DNA from: Viridibacterium silvisoli
Lineage (GTDB): Bacteria; Pseudomonadota; Gammaproteobacteria; Burkholderiales; Rhodocyclaceae
Reading direction: 5' to 3'
NCBI RefSeq assembly: GCF_036017035.1
Contig: NZ_JAYXHS010000001.1
Coordinates: 1,302,001 to 1,366,000 of the forward strand
DNA: 64,000 nt
Shown piece after piece: positions 16,128-24,630 of this stretch. The notes under the pieces are model-generated. The model did not search any database. It had not been told where the DNA came from and saw only the letters and a program-made list of their open reading frames with translations. The translations under genes and the position numbers were made by a program. Each line of letters opens with the position of its first letter. The stretch's first letter is position 1.

Positions 16128-17990
16128 ATGTTAATTACAGGAATTCGGCTTTCAGGTTGGCGCTCGTACTCACCTGAGCATGAAGCGCATATTGGCGAAC
16201 TTGGTCGCGTTAACCTCGTGATCGGCGCTAACAACGTCGGAAAATCTAACCTTGGACGGTTCTTGGTTCGTCTGCGGGAAATACTCCAAGACTATGAGAA
16301 GGCAGATCCTTGGAGCTCCTCAAGTAGCAACAGCAACGCACTTCGTGCGGATGGTGGGTGGTTCCACCCGCTGCATATCTCTTTCTTCCCTCAGGAGGTT
16401 GACCATTGGCTGCGTAAGGCGGGAGAAATCAAAGCAGAAATACTGCTTGATGTAGCCGCCCTAGGTTGTCCCTCACCTTTGCCAAGCTCCTTGTTCAACG
16501 GCAAATCCATTCGAGTGTCTATCACTATGACGAGTGGGGGGGATACAGGTGTTTTATCTGTAACCCCGATGACTGACACAGGGCTACCCATCATGATTCG
16601 AACGGGCAGCACCTACAAACTCATGTTGCCAAATGGAGCCTACTCTGAGCAGGTTACCTTCATTCACCCCCATCGCGGGTTGGGACTTGCAGTGTGCCGT
16701 TGTCTTGCTCTGTCAATTATCGAGATTCGCCCACTCAGGGATCCCGGCAGAAAGTCCGCTGCGCCGATTCGAGGTACTACTGACGGTGGAGACATCATCA
16801 GTGCATTGCAGGATAAGCAGAACGACCGAAACAATCAGCTGTTCTGGACGAGATGCAAAGCTGATTTGGAGACGTGGTTTACTTTGCTGCTAGGTGAGGA
16901 TTATCTACGTATAGAAATAAACACGGAAAATTTCTGGCTTGAAGTAAAGCGCGGCCGCGATGTTTTACGTTGCCCCCTCGCTGATCTTGGGGCCGGAGTC
17001 TCCGAAATCCTCATCGTACTGGCATATCTACGCTTGTATTCAGACAGACGGTTTTTCGTCGTGATTGATGAACCAGAGTCGCACCTTCATCCTGGGGCAG
17101 TAGTGGAGCTTGCGAAAATCATTACCGAACATTTGCCAAATCATCAGTTGCTTGTCACGACACACTCCACGGCTTTGATCGATGCCGTAGCTTCTGACTG
17201 GCGCACCTTTCGAGCAACCAGAGCGGCGCACCACGGTACGGCGCTTGAGCCGATTGAAACCACGAGTTCCAAATTGGCGCTTCTTGCTGATCTGGGTATT
17301 CGACCATCTCAATTGTTTCTGGCCCGAGTGGTCCTTTGGGTGGAGGGGCCGTCGGACATCCACTATTGGACGGCACTAATCAGGCAAGTTGACGATGCGC
17401 TGGTAGCTGGGCGTGATTTCGCTTTTGTAACCTACGGCGGAGCCTCTTCGTCTCACATGGATTTTGGCGATGACGAGATAGACGGTGAGGAAAGGCTGGT
17501 CCAAGTGTTAAAGGTTGCTCATCGTGCAATTGTCATATGTGATCGCGACAGAAATGCAGACGAGGATGAGCGCACCCTCGTTGACCGACTTGTCATGGCA
17601 GCAAAATCCTTGCCCCAGCACGCCCTCGTTCAGACATCTTGCGGACGCGAAATTGAGAATGATGTGAAGCCAGAAGTTTTCTTGAATGTCTTAGAAGAGC
17701 TACGGCCGAAATATTTTCTTAAGCCGAAGAAAATAGATATCGAATATGAACCATACGCGATAGGAAAAGACGATGCTTTTGATCTTGTTGTGGCAAATGC
17801 GGCGCGTTTGTCGGATGGAACTCCTCTTTCACAAGAGCAACGGGGGCGGGTAGAAACTCTAATGAATCAGCGAAAAAACAGAATTGCAGAGAGGGTCAAA
17901 GAACTTGGACTGAATGAGCAGGTATTTGAGGGGGAGTCGGTTCGCAAAGCAAGAGAGATTGTTCAATGGTTGCGCTCTGATCCGGGCTGA
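16128..17990 (+). CDS. OLD-family ATP-dependent nuclease (AAA ATPase plus TOPRIM)
   Basis: The 620-residue protein has an SMC/OLD-type ATPase split by an insert: Walker A GANNVGKSN (33-41), signature-like LGAGVSE (287-293), Walker B VVIDEPESHLHPG (311-323) and H-loop TTHS (344-347). A TOPRIM nuclease domain follows: VVLWVEGPSD (Glu near 406), VICDRDRN (DxD at 472-474) and GREIEND (about 506-512). The metal-binding acidic residues appear complete, so it is probably an active nuclease. The architecture matches GajA/OLD proteins, but the neighbour is HerA, not the UvrD-like GajB. The start is 3 bases after the HerA stop, so the pair is one operon and likely one complex. Confidence 0.92.
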   Translation: MLITGIRLSGWRSYSPEHEAHIGELGRVNLVIGANNVGKSNLGRFLVRLREILQDYEKADPWSSSSSNSNALRADGGWFHPLHISFFPQEVDHWLRKAGEIKAEILLDVAALGCPSPLPSSLFNGKSIRVSITMTSGGDTGVLSVTPMTDTGLPIMIRTGSTYKLMLPNGAYSEQVTFIHPHRGLGLAVCRCLALSIIEIRPLRDPGRKSAAPIRGTTDGGDIISALQDKQNDRNNQLFWTRCKADLETWFTLLLGEDYLRIEINTENFWLEVKRGRDVLRCPLADLGAGVSEILIVLAYLRLYSDRRFFVVIDEPESHLHPGAVVELAKIITEHLPNHQLLVTTHSTALIDAVASDWRTFRATRAAHHGTALEPIETTSSKLALLADLGIRPSQLFLARVVLWVEGPSDIHYWTALIRQVDDALVAGRDFAFVTYGGASSSHMDFGDDEIDGEERLVQVLKVAHRAIVICDRDRNADEDERTLVDRLVMAAKSLPQHALVQTSCGREIENDVKPEVFLNVLEELRPKYFLKPKKIDIEYEPYAIGKDDAFDLVVANAARLSDGTPLSQEQRGRVETLMNQRKNRIAERVKELGLNEQVFEGESVRKAREIVQWLRSDPG

Positions 17991-18022
17991 ACTGACATTT
18001 TGGTGATGTGAGGTTGGACGAC

Positions 18023-18276
18023 CTCTGCCACATACCGCGCAAACCTGAAATCCCGAATCCCCACAATCCTCTCGGCATCATCGCACTCCACAAATACCAC
18101 GTACCTCAGCGCGTCCGCGCCTTCGTCTGCGGTGGTGTCCATCCATAGAGCCGGCCCGCCTTCGACTTCGATCACGCTGAGGCGCAGGCCCTATGTCTTC
18201 TTCGCTTAGTTGGTGAAGTACTCGCCTTCGAGCATGTCGAAGGTTTTGCGGCGGGCGACGAGGTCGAGGCGCACGC
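18023..18276 (-). pseudogene. Remnant of an ECF sigma factor C-terminal (SnoaL) region
   Basis: Read on the minus strand, this stretch matches the end of the intact sigma factor at 20711-21637 almost residue for residue: RLDLVARRKTFDM, GEYFTN, GLRLSVIEVEG, PALWMDTTADEGA and FRFARYVAE. Two in-frame stops break it: TAA (plus-strand bases 18206-18208, where the intact copy has Tyr) and TAG (18191-18193, where it has Glu). The N-terminal sigma domains are missing. Homology stops at about 18276, where another gene fragment begins. Confidence 0.85.
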
Positions 18277-18277
18277 G

Positions 18278-18328
18278 GCATTCGAACATCTCGTGCGCGG
18301 CCCGTTCGGGAAAGTGGTGTTGAAGGTT
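18278..18328 (+). pseudogene. Remnant of the 3' end of an MDR oxidoreductase gene
   Basis: The plus strand reads AFEHLVRGPFGKVVLKV, which matches the C-terminus of the intact MDR protein ending at 14052 (ALEHLARGPFGKVVVRV). The DNA is similar but not identical, so this is a diverged relative rather than a recent copy. Nothing upstream of it is left, since it abuts the sigma-factor remnant. Confidence 0.65.
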
Positions 18329-18381
18329 GGAGGTGGGTCAGAGGCCCGGTGCGAAGTCACTTGCAAGGTGATAGACCCGCA

Positions 18382-18425
18382 CGCCGTTCGCGCTGAGCTT
18401 GTCGAAGGGCTCGACACGAACGGCG
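18382..18425. repeat. Inverted repeat of the GCTGAGCTTGTCGAAGG type
   Basis: CGCCGTTCG (18382-18390) and CGAACGGCG (18417-18425) form the arms around GCTGAGCTTGTCGAAGGGCT. Hairpins of this kind are widespread intergenic repeats in GC-rich bacteria. Confidence 0.6.
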
Positions 18426-18574
18426 TACGGGAAGCACCGACCACCGATCGTCATGTCCGCCCTTCGCCAGGCTCAGGATGAACCGGCTACGCCTGGCGGG
18501 AATCCAGTGGCGTTGTTTGTGAGCAGGCGTGGCGCTGCAAGGATGGCCGTTTCACGAAGGTGTCTGCATTCGGG

Positions 18575-19165
18575 CTACTGCTTGCGGCGCCGCCACCAGA
18601 ACCACGCAATAGCCAGCAGTAGTCCCACTGCCGCGCCGCCTGCCCCGGTATAAATGGAGAGTTGCCGAAGCTCGTCCGTCAGGGCGTTGTTGAAGCTGTT
18701 CGTGGACAGATGAAGAGCCACGATTTTCCATTCGCCTCCGGTTTTATTCAAAGTGGCAGTCCACCGGGAGTCGAACTTGAATACCGAGCGCTTGTGTGGG
18801 GTGAATTCGTCTTCCATGGTGCCGCTGGCCACTGCCACGTCGCCGTAAAACGTTGCCGGCCCGCTGATTTTCGGATGGGTCGCGTATTTGCTCAGGACGG
18901 CACCCGGGGCGTCTCCGACCATGCGTGCAAAATAGTCCTTGACGCCTTGAGGGCCCCGTGAGGTTTCGGCATTGAGCCAGGTGATCACGGCTTTGTCGTC
19001 AAAGTGCCTGGCCATCAGATCGATATTGCTGTCATTGATGCCTTTCTCGACGTCATGCAGGATGCCTATGAGCGCCTGCCGGTCGGCAGCATGGTCGTCC
19101 TGGGCAATTGCCGAGGCGTTCCACAGGCAAAGCATGGACAGTAGTATGAGGATGGCATGACGCAT
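18575..19165 (-). CDS. Secreted SnoaL/DUF4440-like protein with C-terminal membrane anchor
   Basis: The 196-residue protein begins with a signal peptide (cleavage near SAIAQD). It continues as a SnoaL/NTF2-like alpha-beta cone: DVEKGINDSNIDLMARHFDD, GVKDYFARMVG and DSRWTATLNKTGGEWKIVALH. It ends in a transmembrane segment (AVGLLLAIAWFWW) with positive RRRK after it, so the domain is probably periplasmic and tethered to the inner membrane. The ATG at 19165 follows AAGGAGCCTCC. It lies 40 bases after the CdsA-like gene on the same strand and is probably co-transcribed. Its ligand or reaction is unknown. Confidence 0.8.
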   Translation of the reverse strand: MRHAILILLSMLCLWNASAIAQDDHAADRQALIGILHDVEKGINDSNIDLMARHFDDKAVITWLNAETSRGPQGVKDYFARMVGDAPGAVLSKYATHPKISGPATFYGDVAVASGTMEDEFTPHKRSVFKFDSRWTATLNKTGGEWKIVALHLSTNSFNNALTDELRQLSIYTGAGGAAVGLLLAIAWFWWRRRKQ

Positions 19166-19205
19166 GGAGGCTCCTTGGTGGAAGGCAGGGTGGGGATAGG
19201 GGGGG

Positions 19206-20150
19206 TCAGGGGACCCACCAGTAGCGAACGATATGAAAGAAAACGGGGGCGGAGAAGCTGATGGAGTCGACCCGGTCCAGCATGCCGCCATGCCCGCCGA
19301 TCATCTTCCCCCAATCCTTGACGCCCTTGTCCCGCTTGATGGCCGAGAGGACCAGGCCGCCGTAGAACCCCATGATGTTGATGGTCAAAGCCACCAGAGC
19401 GGCCTGCCAGAATGTGAACGGGGTGATCCACCATACGGCCGTGCCCAGCGCGGTGGAGGTCAGCACGCCGCCCACCAGCCCTTCGACGGTTTTCGACGGT
19501 GAGATGTGGGGCGCGATCTTGCGCTTGCCGAACAGCCGGCCCCAGATGTACTGGAAAACATCGCTGGACTGGACGGTGAGCACCAGGAAAGCAACCAGCA
19601 GTGCGTTGCGACCGGAATAGCCGGGGATGTCCAGCGTCATCAGCGCCGGGACATAGGAAATGCAATACACGCAAATCATCAGCCCCCACTGCATCCTGGC
19701 GGCCCGGTCCAGATAGCGGGTGACGTCGGCGCTGGTAACGGCGGCGATGGGGAGTAGAAGGAAGGCATAGACCGGGATCAGGATCGAGAACAGGCCATAC
19801 CGATTGGTCGCGATCAGGAAATACTGCAGCGGCAGAAAAAAGAAAAAGCTCCAGGCCAGGGCGCGCTGGTCGCCTTGTCGGGTAGTGGTCAGGGAAATGA
19901 ATTCGCGCAGGCACTGCAGCGAGATGAAGGCGAAAAGGGCGGCGATGCCCAGAGGGCCGATCCAGAAAGCCAGCGCCAGCGCGCCGATCATGACCCACCA
20001 TGCCTTGATGCGGGTATTCAGGTTGATGATGGTCGTGTCGACGGTGCCGGGGGCAAGGCGCGCTTTCAGGACGGCGCCGACCGCACTCGCCATCAGCAGT
20101 AATCCTGTGACGCCAGCAAAAACAGAGACAAGCGCTTCTTGAGGATTCAT
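19206..20150 (-). CDS. Phosphatidate cytidylyltransferase (CDP-diglyceride synthase family)
   Basis: The 314-residue polytopic membrane protein ends with the CdsA signature region (SAIKRDKGVKDWGKMIGGHG then GMLDRVDS) and has SSDVFQYIWGRLFGKRK before it. These are the metal- and CTP-binding parts of CDP-diacylglycerol synthases. It is longer than housekeeping CdsA and its N-terminus resembles the YnbB-like branch, so it may be a second, specialised copy. It is followed by the SnoaL-like membrane protein gene. The exact lipid substrate is inferred from family. Confidence 0.88.
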   Translation of the reverse strand: MNPQEALVSVFAGVTGLLLMASAVGAVLKARLAPGTVDTTIINLNTRIKAWWVMIGALALAFWIGPLGIAALFAFISLQCLREFISLTTTRQGDQRALAWSFFFFLPLQYFLIATNRYGLFSILIPVYAFLLLPIAAVTSADVTRYLDRAARMQWGLMICVYCISYVPALMTLDIPGYSGRNALLVAFLVLTVQSSDVFQYIWGRLFGKRKIAPHISPSKTVEGLVGGVLTSTALGTAVWWITPFTFWQAALVALTINIMGFYGGLVLSAIKRDKGVKDWGKMIGGHGGMLDRVDSISFSAPVFFHIVRYWWVP

Positions 20151-20710
20151 GGTTTCAATCGCCGGGTGGAGCCTGTGCTTGCATGCTCGTCGGTGTACGT
20201 TCGAGAGAGGTGGCCTTGCACTCTTGCCTGTTCAATTGCCAAGGCTTGGCCGCAACACAATGTGCATAACAATCAGGCAGGAATCAAGGCGCTCTTGTCA
20301 TTCCAGTGTGCAACGCACGGCGAGGGAGTCATTGTGCCACTGAGGCTCTGGCTGATCGCGCTTCGAGAGCGTGGTGGCTTGCTGCTCGGAGAGCTGCCAC
20401 GGTAACCGGGGTCATCGGGTCGCATGGCGTCGGGCGTGGGCGTCAGCTCTTCATGCACGGACTGGCGGGTGCGGCCGAACGACAGTCGCCGTCACTGGCT
20501 GAATGCCGCTCACTCAAGGCGTTTTCAAAGCGGATTCGTCATCCCGGCGAAGGCCGGGATCCAGTAACTACGCGTGGAGCTGGATCCCGGCTTTCGCTGG
20601 GATGACGAGGTCTGGTGATTCGAAACGATCAAGAGAACGGCGTTGCCGTCACGGGCTGCGGTTGCAGCGAGCGGAGAAGTCCGCTTGCCGGCAGGGGCGA
20701 GCATTCGCGC
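20151..20710. other. Gene-free stretch with a paired REP-like element
   Basis: No supported gene lies in these 560 bases between the CdsA-like and sigma-factor genes. The only recognisable element is the REP-like pair at 20537-20607. The part before it should hold the CdsA-gene promoter, but no clear -35/-10 pair stands out. Confidence 0.6.
20537..20607. repeat. Pair of REP-like palindromes
   Basis: CGTCATCCCGGCGAAGGCCG continues into GGATCCAG, then after about 15 bases the inverted copy CTGGATCCCGGCTTTCGCTG ends in GGATGACG. The unit is the same as at 21715, and the two pairs flank the sigma-factor gene. Confidence 0.8.
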
Positions 20711-21637
20711 TTACGTTTCCGCTACATACCGCGCCCAGCGAAAATCCCTGATCGCCACTACCCGCGCTGCGTCGTCGAATTCCACAAGCACCAGGTAGCC
20801 CGGAGCGACTGCGCCTTCGTCGGCGGTGGTGTCCATCCATAGCGCAGGCCTGCCGTCCACTTCGATGAGGGACAGGCGCAGGCCCTCGGTCTTCTGCGCG
20901 TAGTTGGTGAAATATTCGCCGCCCGTCATGTCGAAGGCCTTGCGGCGGGCAACCAGGTCGAGGCGCACGCTGTCTGCGCACAGGTCGCGCAGGCCGTTCC
21001 AGTCCCGATTGTTAAAGCGATCCGCGAAGGCAACGAGCAGGGCCTGGTCGCGTTGCGAAAGGGCGGGTGCGGGCATGGCGTCTTCCGCTTGGGCAGCAAG
21101 TTCGCGCAGGCGCGCGCGGCCGCGGTGCAGGGCGGCCTTGATGGCGGGGACGGTGCTTTCCATGACCTGCGCGGTTTCTTCGGCTTCGTAGCCGAGCACG
21201 TCGGTGAGAATGACGGCGCTGCGTTGGCCAGGCGCGAGGCGCATGAAGGTGCGCAGGGCGGTGGCGGCTACGACGCGACTGTCGGCATGGGCATGCGGGT
21301 CCGCTGCCAGCTCCACGGTGCGATCCATGGCGAGGCCGGCGGCGTCATCGCCCGCGCTGTGGTTTTCGTCGAACAGGTCGCGCTCGCGTGCGCGCTTCCT
21401 CAGGAAGTCCATGGCGGTGTTGTGCGCGATGCGGAACAGCCAGCCTTCGACGTGCTGCACGGTGAGTGCGTTGTAGCTTTCGTTGGCCTTGATGAGGGTC
21501 TCCTGCACGATGTCTTCGCCGTCGAGCACGGAGCCGGTCATGCGCGCGCAGTAGCGATGGAGCCGGGCGCGCAGCTGGATCATGAGTTGCGGGAAGTCGG
21601 GGTCGGGGATGTCACTGGCGTAGGGGTGGTTTTCCAT
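20711..21637 (-). CDS. ECF RNA polymerase sigma factor with SnoaL-like C-terminal domain
   Basis: The 308-residue protein has sigma region 2 (GEDIVQETLIKANESY, EGWLFRIAHNTAMDFLRKR) and region 4 (LAPGQRSAVILTDVLGYEAEETAQVM then PAIKAALHRGRARLRE). A C-terminal SnoaL/NTF2 domain (about 190-308) follows. Such SigJ/ECF41-like sigma factors lack a separate anti-sigma factor; the tail controls activity. They are typically adjacent to a small oxidoreductase or monooxygenase gene, and here a short ABM-like gene is divergent at 22018. The ATG at 21637 starts MENHPYASDIP. A decayed partial copy lies at 18023-18276. Confidence 0.9.
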   Translation of the reverse strand: MENHPYASDIPDPDFPQLMIQLRARLHRYCARMTGSVLDGEDIVQETLIKANESYNALTVQHVEGWLFRIAHNTAMDFLRKRARERDLFDENHSAGDDAAGLAMDRTVELAADPHAHADSRVVAATALRTFMRLAPGQRSAVILTDVLGYEAEETAQVMESTVPAIKAALHRGRARLRELAAQAEDAMPAPALSQRDQALLVAFADRFNNRDWNGLRDLCADSVRLDLVARRKAFDMTGGEYFTNYAQKTEGLRLSLIEVDGRPALWMDTTADEGAVAPGYLVLVEFDDAARVVAIRDFRWARYVAET

Positions 21638-21714
21638 GGTCTGGGTGTCGCGTTCGGTTGCTTGTTCTTGATTCCGGCAATGTTGCTTACTTGCTTGGGA
21701 AGACTCCCCAATCT

Positions 21715-21787
21715 CGTCATTCCCGCGAAAGCGGGAATCCAGTGACTTATCGAACGCCGCTGGATTCCCGCCTTCGCGGGAATGACG
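21715..21787. repeat. Pair of REP-like palindromes
   Basis: CGTCATTCCCGCGAAAGCGG continues into GAATCCAGTGAC; after a short spacer the inverted copy GCTGGATTCCCGCCTTCGCG ends in GGAATGACG. This is the best preserved pair of the family in the window. It lies in the 380-base gap between the sigma factor and the gene at 22018; no gene is seen in the rest of that gap. Confidence 0.85.
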
Positions 21788-22017
21788 GAGACCTTGCAGG
21801 GCTCGGTCCCGTTGGGCATGTCGTGTCGCAGGCATGGCCCGCTCATGCTGGGGGCGTGGGTGTTGCTTCAGGGTAGACGTCCGGCGCGTTGCAAAGGATG
21901 CGCCCTGTCGCAGAAATATTCCTGCATCGTTCTCGTCGCGCGATTCGTCTTTGCAGGTACAGGCCGTTGCCTGTGGCGGCGCTGCCGCCTTCCCTGGACT
22001 GTTGAAGGAGCAAGGAC

Positions 22018-22344
22018 ATGAGCAAGATGAGAAGTGTGATGGTGAGCTATACGCTGAAGCCGGAGTGCGTGGCAGAGAACGAGGCGCTGATTCGCGAGGT
22101 GTTGGCGGATCTCGAGCGCGAGCGGCCGGCGGGCCTGAGCTATAGCGTGTCGCGCCTGTCGGATGGGGTGAGCTTCGTGCATGTGTCGGTGTCGCCGGAG
22201 GGCGTGGAGAACCCCTTGATGCGGGTGCCGGCGTTCCAGCGTTATCGCGATGGCATCAAGGATCGTGTCCTCGCGCCGCCAGTGCGGGTGGAGATGCTGT
22301 CGCTCGGGCTGTTCGATGGCATCACCCAGGCGGAGGTGGCTTAG
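22018..22344 (+). CDS. Small ABM-like (antibiotic biosynthesis monooxygenase fold) protein
   Basis: The 108-residue protein (SVMVSYTLKPECVAENEALI, GLSYSVSRLSDGVSFVHVSV, NPLMRVPAFQRYRDGI) has the size and strand pattern of dimeric alpha-beta barrel ABM-like proteins. The ATG at 22018 follows AAGGAGCAAGGAC, a strong ribosome binding site. It is divergent from the ECF sigma gene and could be its target, as ECF41-type sigma factors often control one nearby small enzyme gene. The fold assignment is tentative. Confidence 0.65.
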   Translation: MSKMRSVMVSYTLKPECVAENEALIREVLADLERERPAGLSYSVSRLSDGVSFVHVSVSPEGVENPLMRVPAFQRYRDGIKDRVLAPPVRVEMLSLGLFDGITQAEVA

Positions 22345-22730
22345 AAGACGTGGGTGGCTCCTGAAGGTCGGGAGCTGCCCTTGCACGCATGGGGCTGCCG
22401 TGGCTGTCGGGGAAACTGGCCGGAAGGCGGGTGCCTGAATGGCGCCTGCGCACCACACGAAGATCATCCCGGTGCGCGCACGTTCATCGACTTGCGATTT
22501 TGTTGTTTTCGTTGTTTAAAACAAATCAAATGTCATTGTTGTGCGGTCACACGGGGGTTCAAAAAACGTGCCCGAACGCCCGCCATTCGTCGCTGAAAAT
22601 GATTTGTGCTGTGCAACTTGCGGGCCTGACAAGTTGCGGGGATAACTCCTGCTCCCGCGTCGGAAGAATGCGGGCGTGTCAGTGGATGTAGTACTCAAAT
22701 GACTCACCCAACAGCACCCAGGAGACAGTG
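22345..22730. promoter_or_regulatory. AT-rich promoter region of the first pectate lyase gene
   Basis: No gene is seen in these 386 bases. The AT-rich part holds a perfect 6-1-6 dyad, TTGTTT-A-AAACAA (22512-22524). It is followed by AAATGTCATTGTTGT (22528-22542), which recurs with one change upstream of the pectate lyase at 34130. Both are operator candidates for pectin-dependent control. Confidence 0.5.
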
Positions 22731-24482
<1,752 letters not shown>

Positions 24483-24506
24483 GCAACGCGGCAAGTGCTG
24501 AACAGA

Positions 24507-24538
24507 TACCGCCCACTTCGGTGGGCGGTATTTTTTTG
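24507..24538 (+). terminator. Rho-independent terminator of the first pectate lyase
   Basis: An 11-base stem ATACCGCCCAC/GTGGGCGGTAT closes a TTCG loop and is followed by seven T, 24 bases after the stop codon. Confidence 0.95.
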
Positions 24539-24630
24539 GGCGTGCTGTTCGCGGGAGATCCGGTGCGTATCTGGGCACGAGCTTCACAGCGTTTCAGCTA
24601 TCCTTGCTCACCTGCCAAACGCACGATTTC

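Larger units (their letters stand above)
17991..18574. other. Gene-free stretch with decayed gene fragments and repeats
   Basis: No intact gene is seen between the nuclease gene and the SnoaL-like gene. The stretch holds two gene remnants joined at about 18277 and an inverted repeat at 18382. A decayed REP-like piece lies near 18490-18515 (GGCGGGAATCCAGTGGCG). Confidence 0.7.

Noticed and set aside
14053..18574. HerA island as an integrative element with att sites
   Set aside because: No integrase, relaxase or tRNA is present. The similar MDR 3' ends at 14052 and 18328 are diverged homologues rather than exact direct repeats, so they do not count as att sites.
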